Source: Marinosulfonomonas sp. (GTDB taxonomy: Bacteria; Pseudomonadota; Alphaproteobacteria; Rhodobacterales; Rhodobacteraceae). From it: DNA of 64,000 bases. Of this stretch, positions 1 to 9,575 are shown one piece after another; position 1 is the stretch's first letter, and the number at the start of each line of letters is the position of its first letter. The stretch is from contig JALSRG010000081.1 of the NCBI GenBank assembly GCA_026984915.1, forward strand, positions 62,001 through 126,000. Direction: 5' to 3'. The position numbers and the translations under genes were made by a program. The notes beneath the pieces were generated by a model. It was not told the origin of the DNA. It ran no database searches and saw nothing but the letters and a program-made list of their open reading frames with translations.

Positions 1-701
1 TTCAATTCGGCCACAGCGTTTTTGTCATACCAGCGCCCATGCGCCAGAATAATGCGCTCCGGCCCCCAGTCGATCATCTGTTGCACACTGGCCCGTAGCT
101 TGTCACGGTGCTTGGAAAAGGTCATGCGCATATCGCGGGGCATCCCGCCGTCCGGGTCCTGTATTCCGCCCCATCTGGTCAGGATTCGCAGAAATTGGCC
201 CAGTTTGTCTGGCTCGAAATTTTCAATCAGATCGGTCAGGATCAGGGTTTTCGAGGGGGAGTGAAAGAACACCGCCTCGCGGTGGATTTTGCTGCCCTCG
301 ACAATCATCTGTTCGATCTGGCCGGCCCAGGCGGCGGGCGGGGTCTGGGTCAGTTCCTCGTCAAAGCGCAGGCGCATCCCGTGCTTTTCTGCCCGCTTCA
401 CCACGCCGGGGGCGGCATAGGCGCGGGCCTTGGGAAATGCCTTTTGCCATTCGGTGATATAGGCATAGTGAATCCAGTTGGGCGCAATCAGGTGGCAAAC
501 CGGGCCAAGGGCGGCCACTTCATCCCGCAGGCTGTCGCAAATTTTGGTGGGTGAGTGCAGCCAGATATCGCCGTTTTCCAGCCGCACCACGGTCATGCGG
601 GTGGAAAAGGGGACGCCGTAGAACCTGATGGACGGGCCATCCACGATCCAGATGTTTTCCGCGACGGGTTTCAGGGTGTTCAGGGGGGCGTAGCCGGCCA
701 T
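1..701 (-). CDS. DUF4336 family protein (3' end outside window)
   Basis: The reading frame runs from an ATG at 701 leftwards and is still open at base 1, so the C-terminus is missing; about 233 codons are present. The N-terminus reads MAGYAPLNTLKPVAENIWIV, followed by a VDGPSIRFYG segment and later a HLIAPNWIHY segment and LTDLIENFEPDKLGQF. This layout resembles DUF4336 proteins, which have a degenerate metallo-beta-lactamase-like fold; I do not see a complete HxHxDH motif. No biochemical role is established for the family as far as I know. It is divergent from lysA, with about 140 bases between them. The family call is from recall of the sequence pattern. Confidence 0.7.
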   Translation of the reverse strand, partial: MAGYAPLNTLKPVAENIWIVDGPSIRFYGVPFSTRMTVVRLENGDIWLHSPTKICDSLRDEVAALGPVCHLIAPNWIHYAYITEWQKAFPKARAYAAPGVVKRAEKHGMRLRFDEELTQTPPAAWAGQIEQMIVEGSKIHREAVFFHSPSKTLILTDLIENFEPDKLGQFLRILTRWGGIQDPDGGMPRDMRMTFSKHRDKLRASVQQMIDWGPERIILAHGRWYDKNAVAEL

Positions 702-839
702 TCTCTCGGTTTTCGGTTATGGTGGTAATATATACCGGATTTGTACCGGCGCGGATATCCTTAACCTTGGTTGAAGGGTTGCTATTTATTATGGTTTCCT
801 TATCCGTATGCGGCAAATATAACGAACAAGGCCAGCTAG

Positions 840-2105
840 ATGGACCATTTTCTATACCAAAACAGCATCCTCCATGCCGAAGACGTTGCAATCCCCGAAA
901 TCGCCGCACAGGTGGGCACCCCGTTCTACCTCTATTCCGCCGCCACCCTGCGCCGCCATTACCGGCTGTTCGACGAGGCGCTGGAGGGTCTGGACCATCT
1001 GGTTTGCTATGCGATGAAGGCCAATTCCAATCAGGCGGTGCTGAAACTGATGGCCGATATGGGCGCGGGTATGGATGTGGTTTCGGGCGGGGAATATGCT
1101 CGCGCAAAAGCCGCCGGTGTGCCCGGCGAGCGGATCGTGTTTTCCGGCGTTGGCAAAACACGGCAGGAAATGTACATGGCGCTGACCGGTGGCATACGCC
1201 AGTTCAATGTTGAATCCGAACCGGAAATGGAGGCGCTGAACGAGGTGGCATTGTCGCTGGATATGGTCGCCCCCGTCACCATTCGGGTGAACCCGGATGT
1301 CGACGCCAAGACCCATGCCAAAATCGCCACCGGCAAAGCGGAAAACAAATTCGGTATTCCGATCTCGCGGGCCTCGGCGGTTTACGCCCAAGCGGCGGCG
1401 ATGAAGGGGCTTGAGGTGATCGGCATTGACGTTCACATCGGTAGTCAGTTGACGCAACTGGACCCTTACCGTGCGGCTTATGAAAAGGTGGCTGACCTGA
1501 CAAAACAACTGCGCGCCGAAGGGCACAGCATCCGTCGCCTTGATTTGGGGGGTGGTCTGGGCATCCCCTACGAGCGCTCCAATGACGCCCCGCCCCTGCC
1601 GGCGGAATACGGCGCCATGGTCAAGGAAGTGCTGGGTGATCTGGACTGCGAGATCGAGATTGAGCCCGGTCGCCTGATCGCCGGAAACGCCGGCATTCTG
1701 GTGGCGCAGGTGATCTATGTGAAACAGGGTGAGGACAGGCAATTCCTGATTGTGGATGCGGCCATGAACGACCTGATCCGCCCCGCGATGTATGAAGCAC
1801 ACCACGACATCCTGCCGGTGACCGAACCCGTGGCGGGGGCGGAACAATCCCCTTACGACATCGTTGGCCCTGTCTGTGAAAGCGGTGATACATTCGCCAA
1901 ACAGCGCAATTTGGCGCCGCAACAGGCGGGTGATCTGGTGGCGTTCCGCTCGGCCGGTGCTTACGGCGCGGTGATGGCCTCGGAATACAATTCTCGCCCT
2001 CTGATCCCCGAAGTTCTGGTCGATGGGCATCAATTCGCTGTCATCCGGGCCCGTCCGACCTTGGAAGATATGATAAAACGGGATAGCATCCCCGAGTGGC
2101 TTTGA
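840..2105 (+). CDS. lysA: diaminopimelate decarboxylase
   Basis: PLP-dependent decarboxylation of meso-diaminopimelate to lysine, the last step of lysine synthesis, in the cytoplasm. The 421-residue length is normal. The PLP lysine lies in the N-terminal barrel motif CYAMKANSN (near residue 60). The glycine-rich phosphate-binding segment LDLGGGLGIPY, the EPGR motif (EIEPGRLIAGNAG) and the C-terminal CESGDTFA and SAGAYGAVMASEYN segments are all characteristic of fold-III decarboxylases. The start ATG follows AAGGCC. The DUF4175 gene follows 48 bases downstream on the same strand and may be cotranscribed. Confidence 0.97.
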   Translation: MDHFLYQNSILHAEDVAIPEIAAQVGTPFYLYSAATLRRHYRLFDEALEGLDHLVCYAMKANSNQAVLKLMADMGAGMDVVSGGEYARAKAAGVPGERIVFSGVGKTRQEMYMALTGGIRQFNVESEPEMEALNEVALSLDMVAPVTIRVNPDVDAKTHAKIATGKAENKFGIPISRASAVYAQAAAMKGLEVIGIDVHIGSQLTQLDPYRAAYEKVADLTKQLRAEGHSIRRLDLGGGLGIPYERSNDAPPLPAEYGAMVKEVLGDLDCEIEIEPGRLIAGNAGILVAQVIYVKQGEDRQFLIVDAAMNDLIRPAMYEAHHDILPVTEPVAGAEQSPYDIVGPVCESGDTFAKQRNLAPQQAGDLVAFRSAGAYGAVMASEYNSRPLIPEVLVDGHQFAVIRARPTLEDMIKRDSIPEWL

Positions 2106-2153
2106 CGCACCATCGTCCTTTGAGAGGTGCGATGAGCAGTTGAAAAAGGTGAG

Positions 2154-4769
2154 ATGATCGAAACCGAACACCATAAACACCAAACACAACGATCTTTGGA
2201 CCGTGCCGTTTTTCTGACGCGTATCGGTCTGCTGGCCGAACGTGTCAGCCGTGCCTTCTGGCCATTGTGGAGCATTTTGCTGATAGGTTTTGCACCCCTG
2301 ATGATGGGTTTGCAGGACAACCTGTCCGAAAGTGTTTTCTGGGCCTTGTCGACGATCTGGATGATTGGGCTGATCTGGACCATTTGGTATGGTGTACGTC
2401 GGTTTCACTGGCCTTCCAAGGCCGAAGCCGAAGCGCGGCTGGATCAGAGCCTGCCCGGCCACCCGCTGGCGGCCATTCAAGATACCCAGGCGATTGGCAC
2501 ACAGGACGAAGCATCGCGCGCCGTCTGGCAGGCGCACCGGCATAGAATGGCCGAAAGGCTGAAAGCGGTGCAGGCTGTCGAACCTGACCTGAAGATTTCG
2601 CGGTTTGACCCTTTCGGGCTACGGTATACAGCGCTCCTGGCTTTTGTCGTTGCGCTCATATTTGGTACATTCGGACAGGTGGCGAGTATTACGTCGCTGG
2701 CTTCCGGTCCGGGCGGTGCAGCCCTGGCTTCAGGCCCGACCTGGGAAGGTTGGGCCGAACCACCAAACTATACGGGAAAGCCCAGCCTTTATCTGAACGA
2801 CCTGATCAACAAGCCGTTGCGCGTTCCGGAAGGGACACGCATAACCCTGCGGTTCTACGGAGGAGATGGCAGCGCACGGTTCTCGGAAACCGTATCCGGG
2901 CAGCAAGCCAGGCTCAATGCACCAGCAGAAACCGGGGCCATCAGCTTTGAGGTGCTTCATGATGGTGATCTGACAATTTCCGGCAGCGACGGTACAAGCT
3001 GGCGGGTTATGGCTTTGCCTGATATGGCACCATCGGTTCAATTGGCCGGGCCAATGAAACGCGAAGCGCGTGGAAAGATGAGCCAGCCGTTTAGTGCTCA
3101 GGATGATTATGGCGTGGTCTCCGGACAGGCCCGGTTCACCCTTGATCTTGCAAAGGTCGATCGCCGCTATGGCCTGGCAGAAGAGCCGGAGCCCCGCGAG
3201 GCACTGGTGCTTGATCTTCCGATGCCGATTACCGGTGATCGTGCAGAATTCACCGAGGATCTGGTGGATGATCTGTCCAAACACCCGTGGTCAGGCCTTC
3301 CGGTTACCATGACCTTGCAGGTGATGGATGCCCGCGATCAGACCGGAGACAGCACACCTGAAAGCATGACCCTTCCGGGGCGGCGGTTTTTTGATCCGCT
3401 CGCCAAGGCGGTTGTTGAGCAAAGGCGCGATCTGTTGTGGTCCCGCAAAAATGGCAGGCGCGTGGCACAAGTGTTACGGGCTGTGACGAATAAGCCGGAA
3501 GGGTTTGTTCGCAACGAAAGTGGCTATCTGATGTTGCGGGTGGCTATCCGCCGTCTGGAGGCGGCTGTTGCATTCGGCCTGACCGAGGACGTGCAAAATG
3601 AAGTGGCGGATGCGCTCTGGGAAGTTGCGCTGTTGTTTGAGGATGGCTCACTTGCCGATGCGCGCGAAAGAATGCAGCGTGCTCAGGAACGCCTGTCAGA
3701 AGCCATGAAAAACGGCGCCTCCAAAGAGGAAATCGCCGATCTGATGCAGGAATTACGGGAAGCAACACGTGATTATATGCGCCAGTTGGCCGAACAGCAG
3801 CAGGCAGATCCCAATCAGCAAAATGCACAGAATCAGAACGGCCAGACGCAGGAAATCACCCAGGAACAGATCCAGGCGATGATGGACAAGATTCAGGAAC
3901 TGATGGAACAGGGCCGCATGGCCGAAGCCCAGCAGTTGATGGAGCAGTTCAACCAGATGATGGAAAACCTCCAGGTTACGCAGAATCAACCGGGGAAAGG
4001 TGGCAACAATCCAGGTGAGCAGGCCATGGACGGGCTGAAGGAAACACTGCGCGAACAGCAGGGGCTGTCAGACCAGGCATTTCGGGATCTTCAGGAGCAA
4101 TTCAATTCACAGACCGGTGCAGGCCAGAGTAGTGAAAACGAAGGCCTGAACGGAGGTCAGGGTCGGGGCCAGAGCCATAATGGCCAAGGCGGTGAACAAG
4201 GTAAGGGCGACGGGCAAGGCAAAGGCCAGGCGCAGGGTCAGCAACAGGGTGAGCCGGGAGGTGACACAACCGGCCAAAGCCTTGCAGACCGCCAACAGGC
4301 TCTGCGTGATCAGCTTGGGCAGCAACTGGGCAATCTTCCGGGCGGCAACGGGCCGGAAGGGCAGGCCGCGCGCGAAGCACTGGGTCAGGCAGGTGATGCC
4401 ATGGACCGGGCAGAAGATTCCCTGCGCAATAACGATCTGGCGGCTGCGCTGGATCAGCAGGCAGAAGCGATGCAGGCGCTTCGCGAAGGCATGCGTAATC
4501 TGGGCGAAGCATTGGCGCAGCAACAGCAACAGAACCAGCCGGGCCAGCAGGGGCAGGTGGCGGGGCAGGCCAATCAGCAGGGGCGTGACCCTCTGGGACG
4601 TGAAAGCGGCACGCGTGGCAAGGTCGGCACCGATCGGGAACTGTTGCAGGGCGAAGATGTTTATCGCCGTGCGCGTGATCTTCTCGATGAAATCCGCAGA
4701 CGTTCAGGCGAACAAAACCGCCCAAAGAACGAGCGCGACTATCTGAAACGCCTGCTGGATCAGTTCTGA
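2154..4769 (+). CDS. TIGR02302 / DUF4175 family membrane protein
   Basis: Large protein of 871 residues with two or three predicted N-terminal membrane helices (about residues 35-85 and 155-180), then a long periplasmic-looking region. The C-terminal third (about 540-820) is dominated by Gln, Gly and Asn, with coiled-coil-like stretches such as IQAMMDKIQELMEQGRMAEAQ. The family is common in alphaproteobacteria and found between lysA and ftsE regions in Rhodobacterales. Its function is not known. The ATG at 2154 follows a GGTGAG site. The gene overlaps the end of the convergent zinc-ribbon gene by 10 bases. Confidence 0.88.
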   Translation: MIETEHHKHQTQRSLDRAVFLTRIGLLAERVSRAFWPLWSILLIGFAPLMMGLQDNLSESVFWALSTIWMIGLIWTIWYGVRRFHWPSKAEAEARLDQSLPGHPLAAIQDTQAIGTQDEASRAVWQAHRHRMAERLKAVQAVEPDLKISRFDPFGLRYTALLAFVVALIFGTFGQVASITSLASGPGGAALASGPTWEGWAEPPNYTGKPSLYLNDLINKPLRVPEGTRITLRFYGGDGSARFSETVSGQQARLNAPAETGAISFEVLHDGDLTISGSDGTSWRVMALPDMAPSVQLAGPMKREARGKMSQPFSAQDDYGVVSGQARFTLDLAKVDRRYGLAEEPEPREALVLDLPMPITGDRAEFTEDLVDDLSKHPWSGLPVTMTLQVMDARDQTGDSTPESMTLPGRRFFDPLAKAVVEQRRDLLWSRKNGRRVAQVLRAVTNKPEGFVRNESGYLMLRVAIRRLEAAVAFGLTEDVQNEVADALWEVALLFEDGSLADARERMQRAQERLSEAMKNGASKEEIADLMQELREATRDYMRQLAEQQQADPNQQNAQNQNGQTQEITQEQIQAMMDKIQELMEQGRMAEAQQLMEQFNQMMENLQVTQNQPGKGGNNPGEQAMDGLKETLREQQGLSDQAFRDLQEQFNSQTGAGQSSENEGLNGGQGRGQSHNGQGGEQGKGDGQGKGQAQGQQQGEPGGDTTGQSLADRQQALRDQLGQQLGNLPGGNGPEGQAAREALGQAGDAMDRAEDSLRNNDLAAALDQQAEAMQALREGMRNLGEALAQQQQQNQPGQQGQVAGQANQQGRDPLGRESGTRGKVGTDRELLQGEDVYRRARDLLDEIRRRSGEQNRPKNERDYLKRLLDQF

Positions 4770-5815
4770 GGTTCGCTTGTCGGGGCGCCTGCCGAGTTGT
4801 CGGTTCCACTATCCGGAGACATTGTTGCATCCGGGCCCTTGTCACCGCCCATCATGACGATGGCCCTTTTCATCCAGTCGTCTATCCACAACCGCAAGCT
4901 GTTCACCTTTTCCACATAGGCAACAACATAGGGCTCGCTCTGGGGAACTTTCCTGACGATTGCCGGTGCATAGACATAGGCAAGGATTGCCAAGGTCAAC
5001 AGCAACAGAACAAATCCGAATCCCAGCCGAAACCCGCGCCGACGCCGGGTTTTGACCTCGGGGGTTACCGTTGAATTGTCCTCGTCTCCGTCATCGCGCT
5101 CCGAAGCCGGGCGAAGCGTCGAGTTGATTTCCTCGATATCGGGTAAAAGATCCCGGCGTGTGCCGGTTCCAAGGTCGGCTTGGGTGGCCTCTGGTTCCTG
5201 TGTTTGCGCAGGATGCTCCCCGGCCTCGGCTGTGGTGTCTGGCTCGGCATCATCCAATCCCAGATCAGTCTGGGTTTCCAGTCCGCTCAGAATTTCTTGC
5301 TCACGCTGCTTGATCTCTGCATCGGCCTCTTCGCGCAGAATACTGAGAATGGATTCATCCGGTTTCTGGCGGGGGGGAGTGCCGTCTTCCGATTCGTCAG
5401 CGGCTTCTTCCGTTCCAGCTTCCACGATCTCGGCAATCGTTTCCACAACAGTGGTAGAGACTACCGTTTCTTCTATTTCTTCTTCGGTCAGAATAGTGTC
5501 GTCCTCGGCCGAGAGCACATCTTCCAGCGTTTCCTCAGCCAGAATTTTTTCAAGTGCCGAAGGTTCCTCTTCATCGGCGTCTTCTGGTTCGCCCACTTGC
5601 TGGTGTGAAGTGTCTTGCGCCGCATTTTCTTTGATCTCATGCTGTTCTGGCAGTCCCTGGCTTTCTTCCTGTTCCTCTTTTGCAGCCTGGGTGGCTGCAG
5701 AAACCTGAAACCATGTGTGCCCACAGCTTGAGCACTGAACATCGCGCCCACTGCTAGGGATAACGTTTTCGTCGACCTCGTATTGAGCGCTGCAATTCGG
5801 GCAAATCAGCCGCAT
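4760..5815 (-). CDS. MJ0042-type zinc-ribbon membrane protein
   Basis: 351 residues. The N-terminus carries the MJ0042 zinc-ribbon: CPNC at about residues 5-8 and CSSC at about 29-32, ending HTWF, the standard form of this finger. A long acidic, Glu/Asp/Ala-rich low-complexity linker (about 40-250) follows, then a basic RRRRG stretch and a single hydrophobic helix (about 262-285, GFVLLLLTLAILAYVYA). The C-terminal tail is short and polar. The topology suggests a cytoplasmic finger tethered to the inner membrane. It is transcribed away from ftsE, a conserved arrangement in this group. The function is unknown; a role in envelope or division control is only inferred from position. Confidence 0.85.
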   Translation of the reverse strand: MRLICPNCSAQYEVDENVIPSSGRDVQCSSCGHTWFQVSAATQAAKEEQEESQGLPEQHEIKENAAQDTSHQQVGEPEDADEEEPSALEKILAEETLEDVLSAEDDTILTEEEIEETVVSTTVVETIAEIVEAGTEEAADESEDGTPPRQKPDESILSILREEADAEIKQREQEILSGLETQTDLGLDDAEPDTTAEAGEHPAQTQEPEATQADLGTGTRRDLLPDIEEINSTLRPASERDDGDEDNSTVTPEVKTRRRRGFRLGFGFVLLLLTLAILAYVYAPAIVRKVPQSEPYVVAYVEKVNSLRLWIDDWMKRAIVMMGGDKGPDATMSPDSGTDNSAGAPTSEPQN

Positions 5816-5981
5816 GTCGTATTCCGCCTATATTTGCGGTGTTAAAACCGCATGAAACCCTTTATTTCGCAACGTTGTATCAAGGGTTTGCCAAAGTTCA
5901 AAGCATTTGCATGTTGAAAGCATTGAAACATTGCCAATCGTTGGGCAAAACTGTTGCCAGAATGTCGAAAAGGAATATCGG

Positions 5982-6659
5982 GTGATTGAGCTGGAAAACG
6001 TGTCATACAACTATGGCGGAGGAGAACTTCTTTCAAATGTCTCGCTTAATCTGGCCCCCGGATCCTTCCATTTTCTGACCGGGCCTTCCGGGGCCGGAAA
6101 GACGACATTTCTGAAGCTTTGTTATATGGAATTGCGGGCAACTGCCGGACATGTGCAGGCATTTGGGGCCGATGTGCGCAGCATGGGCCGTGACGATATT
6201 GCCCGCGCCCGACGGCGCATTGGTGTCGTGCATCAGGATTGCCAGTTTCTGGACCACCTTCCAATTTCTGAAAACATCGCGCTGCCGCTCGCGGTCAGTG
6301 GTCAAAGCACCAGCGCCGAAGCTGACAACCTGGATGACCTGATGCAATGGGTCGGCCTGAAGCGGCGCGCGCATGCGCTTCCGGCCGAGCTTTCGGGAGG
6401 GGAACGGCAACGGGCTGCTTTGGCCCGTGCCGTCATAATGTCACCGGATGTGATTCTGGCGGATGAGCCAACCGGAAATGTGGATTGGGAAATGTCCAAA
6501 CGCTTGTTGTCATTGCTTGTCGAATTGAATCGTATGGGCAAGGCCATTCTGATTGCTACCCATGACCTGAACCTGATACGCACAGCAAAATCGCAGGTAA
6601 ATGCCCGTGTTTTAAGAATAAAAGACAGGCACCTGCAATTAGCGGGGGCAGATCTGTGA
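5982..6659 (+). CDS. ftsE: cell division ATP-binding protein FtsE
   Basis: ABC ATPase of the FtsEX complex, which couples the Z-ring to peptidoglycan hydrolases. Visible motifs are Walker A (GPSGAGKTTFLK), a Q-loop (VVHQDCQFLDHLP), the signature LSGGERQRAALARA, Walker B with catalytic Glu (VILADEPTGNVD) and the switch His (ATHDLN). I chose the GTG at 5982 because it gives the usual N-terminus (V/M-IELENVSYNYGG) and has AAAAGGA 8 bases upstream; an in-frame ATG at 5907 would add 25 atypical residues. The product is 225 residues. The stop overlaps the ftsX start by 4 bases. Confidence 0.95.
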   Translation: MIELENVSYNYGGGELLSNVSLNLAPGSFHFLTGPSGAGKTTFLKLCYMELRATAGHVQAFGADVRSMGRDDIARARRRIGVVHQDCQFLDHLPISENIALPLAVSGQSTSAEADNLDDLMQWVGLKRRAHALPAELSGGERQRAALARAVIMSPDVILADEPTGNVDWEMSKRLLSLLVELNRMGKAILIATHDLNLIRTAKSQVNARVLRIKDRHLQLAGADL

Positions 6660-7561
6660 GGTTGTTTCAGTCTGTACCGGAACGTTTCCGCAGAACTTCC
6701 GGCTCAGAAAAGAGCGTCGTTCCGCCGACCGGTTTTACCGCACAGCTGACCTTGTTTTCGGCTGCGGCCATGGCCTTTCTGGCCGTTTTTGCCCTGGCGC
6801 TGTCGCAGGCTTCGGGGCGTCTTGCGGATCGGTGGTCGGCAGAGCTTGCGCGTAGTGCAACCGTTCGCATCAACGCACCCAAAGACCAGATAGATGCGCA
6901 GACCGAGGCTGTCATGAAAGTTCTGAAAACCACTGTTGGAATTGCCGAGGCCAGGGTGATCGGGAAAGACGAACAACAGGCGCTGCTGGCCCCTTGGTTC
7001 GGCCCGGATTTGCCGCTAGATGCCCTGCCGCTGCCGCAGTTGATCGAAGTCATCGAAGATGAAACGGGTTATGACAGTGATGGTCTGCGCCAGCGCCTGG
7101 CGGCGGAAACACCTGGCGCGGTTCTGGATGACCATACGCGCTGGCGGAAACCACTCGTCAAGGCGGCTGACCGGCTCCGGTCACTCGGGCTGATTTCCAT
7201 CATTTTGATAACACTGACCATGGGGGCAATGATTGCCTTGGCCGCAAATGCTGCACTTGCAGCAAACGCACAAGTGATACGTGTGTTACGCCTGATTGGC
7301 GCACGTGATGCGTTTATTGTGCGTGCATTTGTACGACGATTCACCCTGCGTGCGGTCGGCGGAGCGCTGGTTGGTACCGCGCTGGGCATGGTTTCGGTTG
7401 CCTTCCTGCCAGCGGCTTCGACGGCCGGTGGTTTCCTTACGGGGTTAGGCTTTCGGGGCTGGAATTGGTTCCTGCCTCTTACAATTCCATTGCTGGCCGG
7501 GCTTGTTGCTTTCTGGGCCACGCGCTGGGCTGCATTCCGGCGCCTGAGGGAGTTGACCTGA
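6656..7561 (+). CDS. ftsX: cell division protein FtsX
   Basis: Membrane partner of FtsE, 301 residues. It has a cytoplasmic N-terminus, a first membrane helix (about residues 30-50), a periplasmic domain (ARVIGKDEQQALLAPWFG and following), then three helices (about 178-205, 230-255 and 270-290), the FtsX/MacB-type topology. It starts with a GTG overlapping the ftsE stop. Its own stop overlaps the next start (TGATG), so ftsE-ftsX-plsC form a translationally coupled operon. Confidence 0.93.
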   Translation: MRLFQSVPERFRRTSGSEKSVVPPTGFTAQLTLFSAAAMAFLAVFALALSQASGRLADRWSAELARSATVRINAPKDQIDAQTEAVMKVLKTTVGIAEARVIGKDEQQALLAPWFGPDLPLDALPLPQLIEVIEDETGYDSDGLRQRLAAETPGAVLDDHTRWRKPLVKAADRLRSLGLISIILITLTMGAMIALAANAALAANAQVIRVLRLIGARDAFIVRAFVRRFTLRAVGGALVGTALGMVSVAFLPAASTAGGFLTGLGFRGWNWFLPLTIPLLAGLVAFWATRWAAFRRLRELT

Positions 7562-8289
7562 TGGGATATGCCATACAATGGCTGCGCTCGCTGATTTTCG
7601 TGGTGCAGATGTACATGATGATGCCATTGATGGCGATCGTGTTCGTACCTTGGGCGATTATCCGTCGTGATGGCGTCTATACCTATATTCGAAACTATGC
7701 GCATTATGTGCGCTGGACCGCCGCATGGATGGTTGGCCTGAAAACCGAAGTGCGCGGAGAAGCGCCAACAGATCAGGTTCTCGTCGCCTCAAAGCATCAG
7801 TCTTTTCTGGATGTCGTCATATTGGTCAGTGTGCTGCCGCGGTCACGTTTCATAATAAAGAAAGAACTGCACAATATGCCGATCTTCCACTTTTTCGGCA
7901 AGCGGATGGGAAATGTGCCGGTGGACCGCGGCAAACGCAAACAGGCAATTGCCAAGATGATGCAGGATGTTGCCAGCGGCAAGAACCTTCCCGGGCAACT
8001 GGTCATTTATCCCCAGGGGACACGTATCGCACCGGGGGTCAAGGCGCCTTACAAGGTCGGGGTCGGGCTGCTTTATGAACAGACTGGTCTGGATTGTGTG
8101 CCAGCGGCAACAAATGTGGGTGTGTTCTGGCCGAAACGCGGAATCTACCGGCGCCCCGGAACAGCGGTACTGGAGTTTTTACCCCGTATTCCGGCGGGGT
8201 TGCCCCTAGAGGAATTCATGGTCAGGCTTGAGACAGAGATTGAAAGCGCTTCAGACCGTTTGCTGGCTGAGGCTGGCTTCCAGAAGTAG
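7561..8289 (+). CDS. plsC: 1-acyl-sn-glycerol-3-phosphate acyltransferase
   Basis: Transfers an acyl chain to lysophosphatidic acid, giving phosphatidic acid, at the inner membrane. The 242-residue protein has an N-terminal hydrophobic segment (about residues 5-35), the HX4D catalytic motif (KHQSFLD, near residue 80), the substrate-binding NVPVDRG segment and the YPQGTR motif corresponding to EGTR. The ATG at 7561 overlaps the ftsX stop; an in-frame ATG further upstream would lie inside ftsX and is rejected. The paralogue could also be an ornithine-lipid acyltransferase (OlsA-like); the sequence alone does not separate these. Confidence 0.9.
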   Translation: MGYAIQWLRSLIFVVQMYMMMPLMAIVFVPWAIIRRDGVYTYIRNYAHYVRWTAAWMVGLKTEVRGEAPTDQVLVASKHQSFLDVVILVSVLPRSRFIIKKELHNMPIFHFFGKRMGNVPVDRGKRKQAIAKMMQDVASGKNLPGQLVIYPQGTRIAPGVKAPYKVGVGLLYEQTGLDCVPAATNVGVFWPKRGIYRRPGTAVLEFLPRIPAGLPLEEFMVRLETEIESASDRLLAEAGFQK

Positions 8290-8305
8290 AAAAGGCGGTG
8301 AAAAC

Positions 8306-8911
8306 ATGAACTTTATTGAAACGACCGAATCGCTTGAGGCGTTATTTGACGCCCCTGCAACGGCATCTCTCATAAAGGTTGCCCCCTGCCTGACACCGGC
8401 CTATCGGCAATGGATTATGCGCAGCCGGTTTTGCGTGCTGTCCACAATCGGCCCCAACGGCACCGATGGCAGCCCGAGAGGGGACAGAGGCCCGGTTGTG
8501 CAGGAGCTGGATAAACACACTCTGCTGATGCCCGATTGGCGCGGAAACAACAGGCTGGACAGCCTGCGAAACATTGTTGCCGACGGGCGGGTTTCGTTGA
8601 TGTTCATGGTGGCCGGCAGTGACAGCGTTATCCGAATCAACGGTACGGCCAAACTGACCACCGACGCCGATATGCGTGGCCGGTTCGCGCAAAATGGTAA
8701 GCTGCCAAAGCTGGTGATCATTGTGCGAATTGCCGAGGTTTACGCGCAATGTGCCCGGGCGATCATGCGGGCGGGACTATGGCGCGACGGCGATCAGTCA
8801 CACGGGCTGCCAAGCATGGGGGATATCCTGGCCGAGCAGACCAAAGGTGATTTTGATGGCCAGACCTATGATGCGGCCTGGCCCGAACGCGCCAGAAAAT
8901 CGCTATGGTAA
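8306..8911 (+). CDS. PPOX-class FMN-dependent flavoprotein (pyridoxamine-phosphate-oxidase-like)
   Basis: 201 residues. The sequence matches the MSMEG_1061-type PPOX flavoproteins: a split-barrel fold with RFCVLSTIGPNGTDGSPRGD at the FMN site, MPDWRGNNRLDSLRNI, and the C-terminal CARAIMRAGLW segment. Such proteins bind FMN or F420-like cofactors and carry out redox reactions on small molecules; the substrate is unknown. The ATG at 8306 is preceded by AAAGGCGG and starts just 16 bases after plsC, so it probably belongs to the ftsEX-plsC transcript. Confidence 0.85.
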   Translation: MNFIETTESLEALFDAPATASLIKVAPCLTPAYRQWIMRSRFCVLSTIGPNGTDGSPRGDRGPVVQELDKHTLLMPDWRGNNRLDSLRNIVADGRVSLMFMVAGSDSVIRINGTAKLTTDADMRGRFAQNGKLPKLVIIVRIAEVYAQCARAIMRAGLWRDGDQSHGLPSMGDILAEQTKGDFDGQTYDAAWPERARKSLW

Positions 8912-8921
8912 CGTTGTGCAA

Positions 8922-9575
8922 TCAGGCGGGTAACGCACCGGTCGATTTGGCAATATGCGTGGCGATGGCATCCATCAGCGGTGGCGACAGCGCGTCATAG
9001 GGCTCCAGTCCCAGCGCTTTCAGTCTTGCACGAATGTTATCCATGCGTGACGGGTCAACACCCCCCTCGATGACCGAGGAAACAAAGGCGGCAAATTCTG
9101 CGCCCGACCAGCCGCTTTCCGGCGAAAGTTCAGTGTGAACAAAATCCAGCCCGTAGAACGGATGATCCTTGTTCTCGATCCTGCCATACATATGTACACC
9201 GCAATCTTTGCAGGCATGCCGCTGAATAGCGGCATCTTCGTCTATGATCGCCAGCTTTTCCTCGTTTTCAACCACTGTAACTGCACCTCTGTCCACGACG
9301 GCAACCTGTGAAAAGATAGCGCCGGCCGGTTTCCAGCATTTGGTACAGCCGCAAACATGATTGTGGGCTGTTTGGGCCTTGACAACAACTTTGACCGGGT
9401 CAGACGTGCAGTGACAAACCAATGTGCCACCGGAAAAACCTGGCTGGCCAGGGCTGACACCATTATCGACACTCGGATGTATTTTCACGGAAGGCCCAGG
9501 ATCAGCAGGCCCGCTTCCGTTGGCCGAAGGGCTGTGGCTTTGTCCTCCTCCGAAAAGGCGTTTGAGAATTCCCAT
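8922..9575 (-). CDS. gfa: S-(hydroxymethyl)glutathione synthase (glutathione-dependent formaldehyde-activating enzyme)
   Basis: Condenses formaldehyde with glutathione, the first step of glutathione-dependent formaldehyde oxidation. The zinc cysteines of the GFA fold are visible: CHC near residues 54-56, CGCTKCW (about 75-81) and [21 protein letters not shown] (about 120-140). The core begins at [10 protein letters not shown]. The ATG at 9575 has an excellent upstream site (GGGAGG, 6 bases away). The 217 residues include an N-terminal extension of about 28 residues, Gly/Ser/Pro-rich, not expected in typical Gfa. It is the first gene of the C1 island and converges with the PPOX gene. Confidence 0.93.
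   Translation of the reverse strand: MGILKRLFGGGQSHSPSANGSGPADPGPSVKIHPSVDNGVSPGQPGFSGGTLVCHCTSDPVKVVVKAQTAHNHVCGCTKCWKPAGAIFSQVAVVDRGAVTVVENEEKLAIIDEDAAIQRHACKDCGVHMYGRIENKDHPFYGLDFVHTELSPESGWSGAEFAAFVSSVIEGGVDPSRMDNIRARLKALGLEPYDALSPPLMDAIATHIAKSTGALPA

Noticed and set aside
852-2543. Long minus-strand open frame (563 codons) across lysA
   Set aside because: It lies opposite lysA and the DUF4175 start, has no ribosome site and its translation resembles no protein. Such frames arise from codon bias on the other strand.
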